The notes below the pieces were generated by a model, which saw only the letters and a list, made by a program, of their open reading frames with translations, was not told where the DNA came from and made no database searches. A stretch of 5,472 nucleotides of DNA from an uncultured Alphaproteobacteria bacterium (GTDB lineage: Bacteria > Pseudomonadota > Alphaproteobacteria > Bin95). The DNA is taken from the NCBI GenBank assembly GCA_913060845.1, contig CAJXVF010000216.1, positions 1 through 5,472 of the forward strand, given 5' to 3'. The position numbers were made by a program, and so were the translations under genes. Of this stretch, positions 1-5,472 are shown piece after piece; within the stretch, counting starts at the first letter, position 1, and each line of letters starts with the position of its first letter.

Positions 1-48
1 CGAGATGTAGAGAGGTCTCGTGGGCTCGGAGATGTGTATAAGAGACAG
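1..48 (+). other. Nextera i7 sequencing adapter (contamination)
   Basis: This is library adapter, not genome. Bases 1-6 (CGAGAT) are the end of the Illumina P7 sequence. Bases 7-14 (GTAGAGAG) sit where the i7 index belongs. Bases 15-29 (GTCTCGTGGGCTCGG) are the Nextera read-2 primer part, and bases 30-48 (AGATGTGTATAAGAGACAG) are the 19-bp Tn5 mosaic end. Translated from a GTG at 20, it supplies the false N-terminus MGSEMCIRDR to the reading frame that follows. Genuine sequence starts at about base 49. The match to the adapter design is from memory, but it is exact over every element. Confidence 0.98.
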
Positions 49-49
49 G

Positions 50-313
50 TTGCATGCGCGGGTTAATCAATTGATCGGCCTGCAGGAGCGTGAGCAGGTC
101 CTCCGCCAACAGATGCAGTCCATGATGGGCGCGCCCAAGGCCGAGATGCCGGCTGCTTTGCTAGAAGATAACTCCGAATTAGCCGTCCGCGCCCAAGCGT
201 CAGAAGCACGGTATGAGCGGCTTAAAGGTGCAATGGCGTTGCTGATAACAGCGATTGAACGCCAAAACGGTGCCAGTAACGCTGTCAGCCCGGATGCAGA
301 AACGCCAGGCTAA
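50..313 (+). CDS. C-terminal fragment of an unrecognised helical protein
   Basis: This is an open frame of 87 residues ending in TAA at 311-313. Its 5' end is lost because the contig runs into adapter at base 48. The apparent GTG start at 20 lies inside the adapter and must not be used. I do not recognise the family. The residues suggest two long, charged, glutamine-rich amphipathic helices, roughly 1-26 and 36-73 of the fragment, possibly coiled coil. They are joined by a proline/alanine linker and followed by a disordered tail. No cysteine, catalytic motif or membrane segment is seen. It converges on the ligase gene, with the two stop codons sharing bases 311-312, so there is no room for a terminator between them. 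That it is coding at all rests on the intact frame and protein-like composition, so confidence is moderate. Confidence 0.6.
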   Translation: MHARVNQLIGLQEREQVLRQQMQSMMGAPKAEMPAALLEDNSELAVRAQASEARYERLKGAMALLITAIERQNGASNAVSPDAETPG

Positions 314-1902
314 CCATCCGCCAGCGCCAGCACGGTTTCTAAGCGGTCAGCTTCTTCAATCGGCTTATCCCAGCGGATCCGTTTGATCCTTGGAAACCGC
401 AGCGCCACGCCAGACTTATGCCGGGTTGAACGCTGCGCCGCATCAAATGCGACCTCGAACGTCAGGCCGGGTGCTACCTGACGCACAGGTCCGAAGCGGT
501 CCGTTGTATTGGCACGAACCCACTTATCAAGCGCCGCCAGTTCCTTATCGGTGAACCCAGAATAGGCTTTGCCGACGGGAACCAACGCGTCCTCCTCCGT
601 CCAGGCGCCGAAGGTATAGTCGGAGAAATAGGATGAGCGGCGACCATGGCCACGCTGCGCATACATCACGACCAAATCCAGGGTCAGCGGCGCGCGCTTC
701 CATTTAAACCAGGGTCCCTGCGGGCGCCCCGCTGTGTAGGGTGCTGCGCCCAGCTTCAGCATAAGACCCTCAATGCCGTCCGCCCTAGCGCCCGCACGTA
801 TTTCCGTTAGCTCCGCCCAGCTCGCGAAGGGCACAAGCGGCGAGATATCAAAGACCTCTGGTGCCGTCTTTCCCCATGCTTCCAGCCGGATTCGCCGCAC
901 GTCAAAAGACCCGCCTCGAACATCCTCATCGCCGTCGAACAACATGTCATAGGCGCGGATCATACCGGGTGAAGACTGCTGTAACTTCACGGAGGGTCGC
1001 TTACGCCCCAGCCGCTTTTGTAGAGCGCTAAAAGCTGCAACCGGTACCAAACCGTCAATGCCTGGCTCGCCCTCACCGCGCACGAGGAGTTCGCCATCAA
1101 TCACACCGTTGAAATCAAAGCCGGCGACGACGTCTGGGAAGCTGCCGCTGATATCGTCACCCGTGCGCGTATATAGCCGCTGTTCGCCGCTGCGGGAGAC
1201 TGCTTGCACGCGCACCCCATCCCACTTCCATTCCGCACGATATGCTGATGGGTCGAGCTTATCGATCGCCGCTTCATCCAACGGGTTGGCCAACATAACT
1301 GGTCGGAACCCAGCACCCGCACCTGGGTCCGGCATTGACCCCTTGCCTTCAAGCCAATCGAAAAGCGTTGGATAGGGCGGTTCTAGCCCATGCCAAATTT
1401 CCTCAATCTCCGCCGCTTCTTTATCGAATGCCTCTGCAAGTGCGACCTTGGCTAAGCGCGCGGACACACCGACCCGCAACCCACCTGTCGCTAGCTTCAA
1501 CAACGCCCACCGGCCATCGGCATCCAGCACATCCAACCAAGCCTCAAGCAGCTTTGGCACCTCAGCACGAGAGGCTGCGGATAATTCATCAACAACGGCA
1601 TCAATTGTTGGCGGCGGCGCATTACGAGGACGCTCTGGCCAGATCAACGCAACGGTTTCCGCTAGGTCTCCAACATAATCGTAGGACATCGCGAATAGTT
1701 CTGGATCAACCCGTTCTGCGACCAGGCCACGGATCACGGCAGATTTTGCGCCGGTAAATGACAGCGCGCCGGTGAGCGCCGCCAGGGCGTATCCCCGCGC
1801 AGGATCAGGCGTCGTGCGCAGGTAATCACCGATCAGGCGGAGTTTGGCATTCCGTGATGGCGTGAACGCGAGCGCATCCAGCAGGCTGGCGAATACTTGC
1901 AT
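310..1902 (-). CDS. ATP-dependent DNA ligase, cisplatin-damage-response (PP_1105-like) family
   Basis: It seals DNA nicks using ATP through a covalent lysyl-AMP intermediate and belongs to the ligases that bacteria carry beside a nuclease for DNA damage repair. The 530-residue protein has an N-terminal DNA-binding domain (about 1-190), an adenylation domain (about 200-403) and a C-terminal OB fold (about 405-530). Visible motifs are I, KWDGVR with nucleophile K226; Ia, RTGDD from R246; III, DGE with E271; IIIa around YDMLF at 318-322; IV, EGLMLK from E378; and V, KWK at 400-402. The C-terminal RFPRIKRIRWDK (502-513) resembles motif VI. All catalytic residues are present. I chose the ATG at 1902, giving MQVFASLLDALAF, which matches how such ligases usually begin. 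A GTG at 1929 would add nine residues and overlap the exonuclease gene by 20 bases. The chosen start lies 7 bases after the exonuclease stop. A GAGG at 1918-1921 is a rather distant ribosome site (15-base spacer), so translation probably depends on coupling. The family name is recalled, not searched. Confidence 0.95.
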   Translation of the reverse strand: MQVFASLLDALAFTPSRNAKLRLIGDYLRTTPDPARGYALAALTGALSFTGAKSAVIRGLVAERVDPELFAMSYDYVGDLAETVALIWPERPRNAPPPTIDAVVDELSAASRAEVPKLLEAWLDVLDADGRWALLKLATGGLRVGVSARLAKVALAEAFDKEAAEIEEIWHGLEPPYPTLFDWLEGKGSMPDPGAGAGFRPVMLANPLDEAAIDKLDPSAYRAEWKWDGVRVQAVSRSGEQRLYTRTGDDISGSFPDVVAGFDFNGVIDGELLVRGEGEPGIDGLVPVAAFSALQKRLGRKRPSVKLQQSSPGMIRAYDMLFDGDEDVRGGSFDVRRIRLEAWGKTAPEVFDISPLVPFASWAELTEIRAGARADGIEGLMLKLGAAPYTAGRPQGPWFKWKRAPLTLDLVVMYAQRGHGRRSSYFSDYTFGAWTEEDALVPVGKAYSGFTDKELAALDKWVRANTTDRFGPVRQVAPGLTFEVAFDAAQRSTRHKSGVALRFPRIKRIRWDKPIEEADRLETVLALADG

Positions 1903-1909
1903 CGTCGAA

Positions 1910-2923
1910 TCAGGCCGCCTCTTCCTCACGCCCCGCTAAGCGGAGCGGACGGGCGCGTTGACCGGCAGCGATGAGGGCATGGGCCAGTGCGTCTTCCCGG
2001 CCATGTGTGATCCACACTTCTTCAGCGCCCGTTTCCTTGCACGTCATAAGCAGTTCATCCCAATCCGCATGGTCTGAAATAACCAGCGGTAGTTCGGCCC
2101 CACGTTGCCGCGCGCGAGCACGGACGCGCATCCACCCAGATGCAACGGCGGTGCGCGGGTTCTGGAAGCGCCTGGACCACTTATCTTGAATAGCGGACGG
2201 CGGGGCAAAGATTAGCGCTGTAGCCAGTTCAGCCTTGTCAGTTCCAGCTACGGGACGGACATCACCGAAATCAAACCCAAAACCCTGATAAAGTTCCGTC
2301 AGCTTAATCAGCGCGCCATGGAGAAATATCGGCTCTTCAAACCCGGCCTCTCGCACCAGCGACAGCATCCGCTGACACTTGCCCAGGCCATAGACACCGA
2401 GTACGTGGGCTTGCTCTGGAAATTGGGCAATGGATGTTAGTAGCTTCTGCACCTCCTGCTCCGCCGGTGGGTGGCGAAAGACGGGCAGTGCAAATGTGGC
2501 TTCGGTGATGAAGAGGTCACATTTGATGACCTCAAATGCTGCCGCCGTCGGGTCTGGCCTTCGTTTGTAGTCTCCAGAAACCACAATCCGCTCGCCGCCA
2601 TATTCCAGTGCGACTTGGGCGCTGCCTAACACATGCCCGGCGGGTGCCAGCCAGATATTAACACCGCCAATCGTGATTCGTTCGCCATAAGCCAAACCCT
2701 GCGTTTCAGGTGTATCTGCAGGATAGCGAACCCCCATGATCGCGAGGGTCTCCGGCGTCGCCAGAACCTTACCGTGGCCTGGGCGCGCATGGTCTGCATG
2801 GCCATGGGTGATGATGGCGTTGGGAACGCCACGGCCAGGGTCAATGTAAATATCAGCCGGGGCGCAATAGAGGCCGCCCGGGCGAAGTTCTAGCCAGCCG
2901 AATTTCTGGTCCGCCCGCGCCAA
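1910..2923 (-). CDS. Ligase-associated DNA exonuclease (metallo-beta-lactamase/beta-CASP-like)
   Basis: This is a metal-dependent nuclease of the metallo-beta-lactamase fold, in the group named ligase-associated DNA damage response exonuclease and often mis-annotated as an mRNA 3'-end processing factor. Characterised relatives are manganese-dependent DNA nucleases. The 337 residues show the metal-binding signature HGHADH (H40, H42, D44, H45), then AGHVLGSAQV with H97, SGDYK with D118, and TEATFALP with E141. Near the C-terminus, SDHADWDEL (H285) and ITHG (H307) complete the site. The length is usual for the family. The start is a TTG at 2923. An in-frame TAA, the stop of the preceding gene, lies only 3 bases upstream, so no longer start exists, and the conserved block GLYCAPADIYIDP begins at residue 17. 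No clear Shine-Dalgarno is seen, which suggests reinitiation after the stress protein. The ligase follows 7 bases later, consistent with the two enzymes acting together in repair. No signal peptide is seen, so it should be cytoplasmic. Confidence 0.94.
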   Translation of the reverse strand: MARADQKFGWLELRPGGLYCAPADIYIDPGRGVPNAIITHGHADHARPGHGKVLATPETLAIMGVRYPADTPETQGLAYGERITIGGVNIWLAPAGHVLGSAQVALEYGGERIVVSGDYKRRPDPTAAAFEVIKCDLFITEATFALPVFRHPPAEQEVQKLLTSIAQFPEQAHVLGVYGLGKCQRMLSLVREAGFEEPIFLHGALIKLTELYQGFGFDFGDVRPVAGTDKAELATALIFAPPSAIQDKWSRRFQNPRTAVASGWMRVRARARQRGAELPLVISDHADWDELLMTCKETGAEEVWITHGREDALAHALIAAGQRARPLRLAGREEEAA

Positions 2924-2926
2924 TGC

Positions 2927-3742
2927 TTAGCGGGACATCAACACGGACATTTCCGCATACTGCAGAATATGAATGGTTGGCCCGCCAAAGATCGTCTGGC
3001 GCAACCGGCTCCGGGTATAACCGCCCTTAACCAGCAAATCGCAATTGAGCTTCGAAGCTTCTTCGAGAATTGCAGCACCAGCAGGTCGTCCAGCCGCCTT
3101 AACCTTCAGAACATTTGGATTTACGCCGGTCGCTCGTAGATAGCGCGCTGCCGATTCTGCATCTGGTCCGGGCGTCATCCCATTATCGACCTCAAGCAGG
3201 GTTACCTCTTTGCAATTATGCAAGAACGGCCGGGCGCAGGCGAGTGAACGCGCGGTTTCTGCGCCGCCATTCCAGGCAATCATAATCCTGTCGCCAACAC
3301 TTGTCGGCGGCGTCGGCGGAGCGACCAACAGATAGCGACCACTGTCGAAAAGTGCGGCTTCAATCAGACCCATAGATGGGGAATCGCTTGCTTGGGCCGG
3401 GCGCGACAGCGCCACGAGATCAAACAGCCGCGCATATGCACCAATGTCCAAATCCGCCGTGCGCAATTCCGCCCAACGACATTCGGCATTCGGGAACGCG
3501 CCCATGGAACCTTCGAAAGCATCACGGACCCGTTGGCTACGAGTAGCCTCCTCGTTCTCAAGGTTACGGATCAGCGCTGGTGTGGCAGCACCGGTTTCAT
3601 CAGCGGCAAGCATAACGCTCGGTTCAGCGCGCACGTGCAGGCCTTCGATCACAGAAACTTCGATGCGCATCGCAACATGTTGCAGCATTGCCGAGATACT
3701 CGGCACACCGGTTTCAGTGACTGGCGCTAAGATCGCATACAT
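2927..3742 (-). CDS. Universal stress protein, tandem UspA domains
   Basis: This 271-residue cytoplasmic protein looks like two UspA folds in tandem, about 1-145 and 150-271. Such proteins are nucleotide-binding or signalling factors made under stress, and this one's partner is unknown. The second domain is recognisable: it opens with RIMIAWNGGAETARSL (152-167), continues through VKAAGRPAGAAILEEASKLNCDLLVKGGY, and ends with TRSRLRQTIFGGPTIHIL. The first domain is divergent and assigned mainly by length and its ILAPV opening strand. The usual ATP-binding pattern G-2x-G-9x-G-S/T is imperfect. It reads G240, then T243 where the second Gly belongs, then G253 followed by G254 instead of Ser/Thr, so ATP binding is uncertain. 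The ATG at 3742 has a strong GGGGAGG seven bases upstream. The stop is 3 bases before the exonuclease start, making this the first gene of a tight stress protein-exonuclease-ligase unit. No promoter is clear in the 82-bp gap upstream. Confidence 0.88.
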   Translation of the reverse strand: MYAILAPVTETGVPSISAMLQHVAMRIEVSVIEGLHVRAEPSVMLAADETGAATPALIRNLENEEATRSQRVRDAFEGSMGAFPNAECRWAELRTADLDIGAYARLFDLVALSRPAQASDSPSMGLIEAALFDSGRYLLVAPPTPPTSVGDRIMIAWNGGAETARSLACARPFLHNCKEVTLLEVDNGMTPGPDAESAARYLRATGVNPNVLKVKAAGRPAGAAILEEASKLNCDLLVKGGYTRSRLRQTIFGGPTIHILQYAEMSVLMSR

Positions 3743-3749
3743 GGGTCGT

Positions 3750-3756
3750 CCTCCCC
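3750..3756 (-). promoter_or_regulatory. Strong ribosome binding site of the universal stress protein gene
   Basis: On the minus strand GGGGAGG stands 7 bases before the ATG at 3742, close to ideal spacing. It is the only strong Shine-Dalgarno in the stress protein-exonuclease-ligase block, consistent with translation of the two downstream genes being coupled to this one. Confidence 0.8.
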
Positions 3757-3824
3757 TATCGGAGCCTTATTGAACCTGCTTATCAGAGTGTACACGCATA
3801 GCAGGCATGCGCCATATGCAGAGC

Positions 3825-5345
3825 TCAGTGGCCTGGCCGCCATTCGGTGTCCTGGTCAAGCGGGTAAACCGGCCTTGGCAGATGTTTGAAATCAAAGCGT
3901 TCCAACATTGGATTGGTCAGGCCGCGTGCATCGGCTTCGATGATCTGGTCTGGTTCAAAGAAGATATCAAACCCAGCACGGAAGTGGCCTCTGGATTTCA
4001 GGAAAACTGTTTGGAATGCCCCTGGTTCCAAGCCGAAAGCCTCGAAGAAAGCTGGGTCCGCCGCTTGAATGCGACGGCTCGCTAGAACAATTGCGAGACC
4101 ACCAACTTGGATTGCAGCCGCTTTACCAAGATTGATTGTACGACCAGCCATGATGCCTCGCCGCCCTACAATAAACCCGTCCGACAACGCCAAGACCTTG
4201 GCCTCAACGGCACATTCCGTTGCATCTGCCCTGGTGGACCCCCTATTCAGCGTCAGCGAAACCTCTGCGCCCGCACCTGCTGCGTGGCATATTTCTGCTG
4301 CGGCGGCATCTACGAACAGGCCGAGTAACGCACGGTCTACTTTCGCCGCTAACAGGCCTTTCAGCAGATCCGTTGTGTTCCCTCGCCCACCACCGCCTGG
4401 ATTATCCGCCACATCGGCGAAGCAAACCGGACGGGCCTGAGTATCCGCCCCAGCGGCTTTCGCCATCGCGACGACTTCATCCAGCGGCGTCAGCAAAACT
4501 TGATAGCAGGCTCGGTCCGCCCAGGCGCGCTGGGCAATGTCCTGTGCTAAGCCTTCGGCAATTGCAGCCGTGCGTCCGTATGTGAGGATCGCGAGGCCAT
4601 TTTCTGGCGTATCGCTCCATGCAAACCCGCCGACGATTGAAACAATTGGCAAGTCGTCTGAGACCTGCGTCTGACCATAGGTGATCAAATCAGCATAGGG
4701 CCCCGCCGCTGTCAGCAGACGCACGCTCGGCGCAACGATGGGCATGCGGATAAAGCATTTGGCAAGCTGCTCGCCACCGAGCAATTTGCGAATAACGCGC
4801 GCCGCTTCGGCTGCGCGCTCACGTTGATCCACGTGGGGGTTGGTACGATAAGCGATGATGGCGTTAGTCGCTTCCACCATGCGATCTGAAATATTGGCGT
4901 GTAGGTCAATTGTGGCGACAACCGGCGCGTCTGGCCCCACGATTTCTCGCGCCATAGCGTAATAAGCGCCATCCGGGTCCGTACTTTCTGTCGTCGTCAT
5001 CGCGCCATGGTTTGACAGATAAACTGCGTCCACCGGTCCAGCGGCGCGCAGCAGTTCCGCCATACGCGCAAGCGTCCGTTCAAAGAAGGCATGGTCTGCT
5101 GGCCCGCCCGGCTCAACGCCAGTGACCAAGATTGGAACAGGCTCCCAGTCGCCACCCGCATTCATTTCTTCGACGAAACCCGGAATTTCTGCTGGCGTCA
5201 TCGGCGCGGGCTTCGCAGCTTCTTCCAAGATCGCCTGGCTTTCCAGGTAACAGGAGGCCCTGAAGTCCGCCTCAGTAGAGACTGGCGCAAAGACGTTGGC
5301 TTCAAGATGTAATCCAAGAATCGCAACACGGGGACAATTTGACAT
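3825..5345 (-). CDS. M81 family metallopeptidase (MlrC-like)
   Basis: This zinc-dependent hydrolase belongs to the family named for MlrC, the microcystin-degradation enzyme of sphingomonads that cleaves linearised peptide. Most family members have no known natural substrate, so microcystin breakdown should not be assumed. The 506-residue protein has the N-terminal MlrC domain (about 6-295) and the C-terminal MlrC domain (about 308-490). Candidate metal or active-site residues are H13/E15/N17 in HLEANVF, H113 in SNHGAMTTTE, D147 and H149 in DLHAN, and H171 in YRTNPHVD. The spacing 147-149-171 matches the Asp-His-His zinc set I recall for MlrC. The C-terminal half carries DVADNPGGGGRGNTTDLL (311-328) and ends near RPVYPLD, as usual for the family. 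No signal peptide is seen. The start is the ATG at 5345 with AGGAAG at 5350-5355. The frame stays open upstream into the adapter, giving a false 544-residue product beginning MGSEMCIRDS; those 38 extra residues are not real. It lies 82 bases before the stress protein gene. Confidence 0.93.
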   Translation of the reverse strand: MSNCPRVAILGLHLEANVFAPVSTEADFRASCYLESQAILEEAAKPAPMTPAEIPGFVEEMNAGGDWEPVPILVTGVEPGGPADHAFFERTLARMAELLRAAGPVDAVYLSNHGAMTTTESTDPDGAYYAMAREIVGPDAPVVATIDLHANISDRMVEATNAIIAYRTNPHVDQRERAAEAARVIRKLLGGEQLAKCFIRMPIVAPSVRLLTAAGPYADLITYGQTQVSDDLPIVSIVGGFAWSDTPENGLAILTYGRTAAIAEGLAQDIAQRAWADRACYQVLLTPLDEVVAMAKAAGADTQARPVCFADVADNPGGGGRGNTTDLLKGLLAAKVDRALLGLFVDAAAAEICHAAGAGAEVSLTLNRGSTRADATECAVEAKVLALSDGFIVGRRGIMAGRTINLGKAAAIQVGGLAIVLASRRIQAADPAFFEAFGLEPGAFQTVFLKSRGHFRAGFDIFFEPDQIIEADARGLTNPMLERFDFKHLPRPVYPLDQDTEWRPGH

Positions 5346-5349
5346 CGGG

Positions 5350-5355
5350 CTTCCT
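5350..5355 (-). promoter_or_regulatory. Ribosome binding site fixing the MlrC-like start
   Basis: AGGAAG on the minus strand lies 4 bases before the ATG at 5345 (6 bases if the core is taken as AGGA). It supports this ATG over the longer open frame, which runs on upstream only because the adapter lacks an in-frame stop. Bases 5356-5430 upstream show no convincing promoter. Confidence 0.65.
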
Positions 5356-5430
5356 GGCTTATCGCTAGAATGGAATGGAGCCAGTACACTCGCTGTCGAA
5401 CTGGCAAGGCGCAAGTGGCGAGGATATGGA

Positions 5431-5472
5431 CTGTCTCTTATACACATCTCCGAGCCCACGAGACCTCTCTAC
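5431..5472 (-). other. Nextera i7 sequencing adapter, inverted (contamination)
   Basis: This is the exact reverse complement of bases 7-48. It consists of the mosaic end CTGTCTCTTATACACATCT (5431-5449), the read-2 primer part CCGAGCCCACGAGAC (5450-5464) and the index CTCTCTAC (5465-5472), which I recall as Nextera index N707. Read on the minus strand it encodes MGSEMCIRDS, fused in frame to sequence upstream of the metallopeptidase gene. Genuine sequence ends at about 5430. Confidence 0.98.

Noticed and set aside
1335..1757. 140-codon open frame on the plus strand inside the ligase gene
   Set aside because: It is antisense to strongly conserved ligase coding sequence, its translation is compositionally odd and resembles no family. 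It is a shadow of the GC-rich codon pattern.
1933..1943. CCGCT-A-AGCGG inverted repeat near the end of the exonuclease gene
   Set aside because: It lies within coding sequence, has a single-base loop and no T-run, and is explained by the codons for the C-terminal residues.
3788..3811. GTGTACAC palindrome (3788-3795) and a CGCAT/ATGCG inverted repeat with a 7-base loop (3795-3799 and 3807-3811) between the peptidase and stress protein genes
   Set aside because: The stem is only 5 bp, no T-run follows on the minus strand, and short palindromes arise by chance. There is not enough to call a terminator or operator.
4069..4440. Plus-strand open frames of about 120 codons within the MlrC-like gene
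   Set aside because: They lie opposite the conserved C-terminal MlrC domain, are rich in alanine, proline and serine, and have no recognisable domain or ribosome site. They are shadows.
3825..5345. Microcystin degradation function for the MlrC-like gene
   Set aside because: Family membership alone does not show it. No mlrA, mlrB or mlrD partner is in the window, and most M81 proteins occur outside microcystin degraders.
5346..5430. Possible promoter upstream of the MlrC-like gene
   Set aside because: No -35/-10 pair with acceptable spacing was found on the minus strand, and the region is cut by the adapter, so the promoter may lie outside the window.

Overview
The window looks like a short chromosomal contig from a proteobacterium, most likely an alphaproteobacterium. 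I infer this from the moderately GC-rich coding sequence, the style of the tandem universal stress protein and the family of the ATP-dependent ligase and its partner exonuclease. No rRNA or tRNA marker fixes the taxon. Both ends are not biology. Bases 1-48 and 5431-5472 are Illumina Nextera i7-side adapter (8-base index, transposase read-2 sequence and 19-bp mosaic end) in inverted orientation. Genuine sequence runs from about 49 to 5430.

Layout: a plus-strand gene remnant of unknown function (50-313, 5' end missing) converges on a minus-strand block whose stop codon overlaps its own. Reading the minus strand from right to left, the genes are an M81/MlrC-type metallopeptidase (5345-3825), an 82-bp gap, a tandem-domain universal stress protein (3742-2927), a metallo-beta-lactamase/beta-CASP-type DNA exonuclease (2923-1910) and an ATP-dependent DNA ligase (1902-310). 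The last three are packed with gaps of 3 and 7 bases and almost certainly form one transcription unit. The peptidase may be read separately or through the gap.

Functionally, the exonuclease and ligase are the known partners of a bacterial DNA-damage-response cluster that in other bacteria also includes an Lhr-like DEXH helicase and the PdeM phosphoesterase. Those two are not in this window, and the gene just upstream of the exonuclease is a stress protein instead. The peptidase has no obvious link to repair. No CRISPR array, prophage, insertion sequence, RNA gene or riboswitch is visible. There is no intergenic stretch above 300 bases. I see no convincing previously undescribed system. The most useful observations are the adapter contamination, with the false protein N-termini it creates, and the stress protein-exonuclease-ligase operon.
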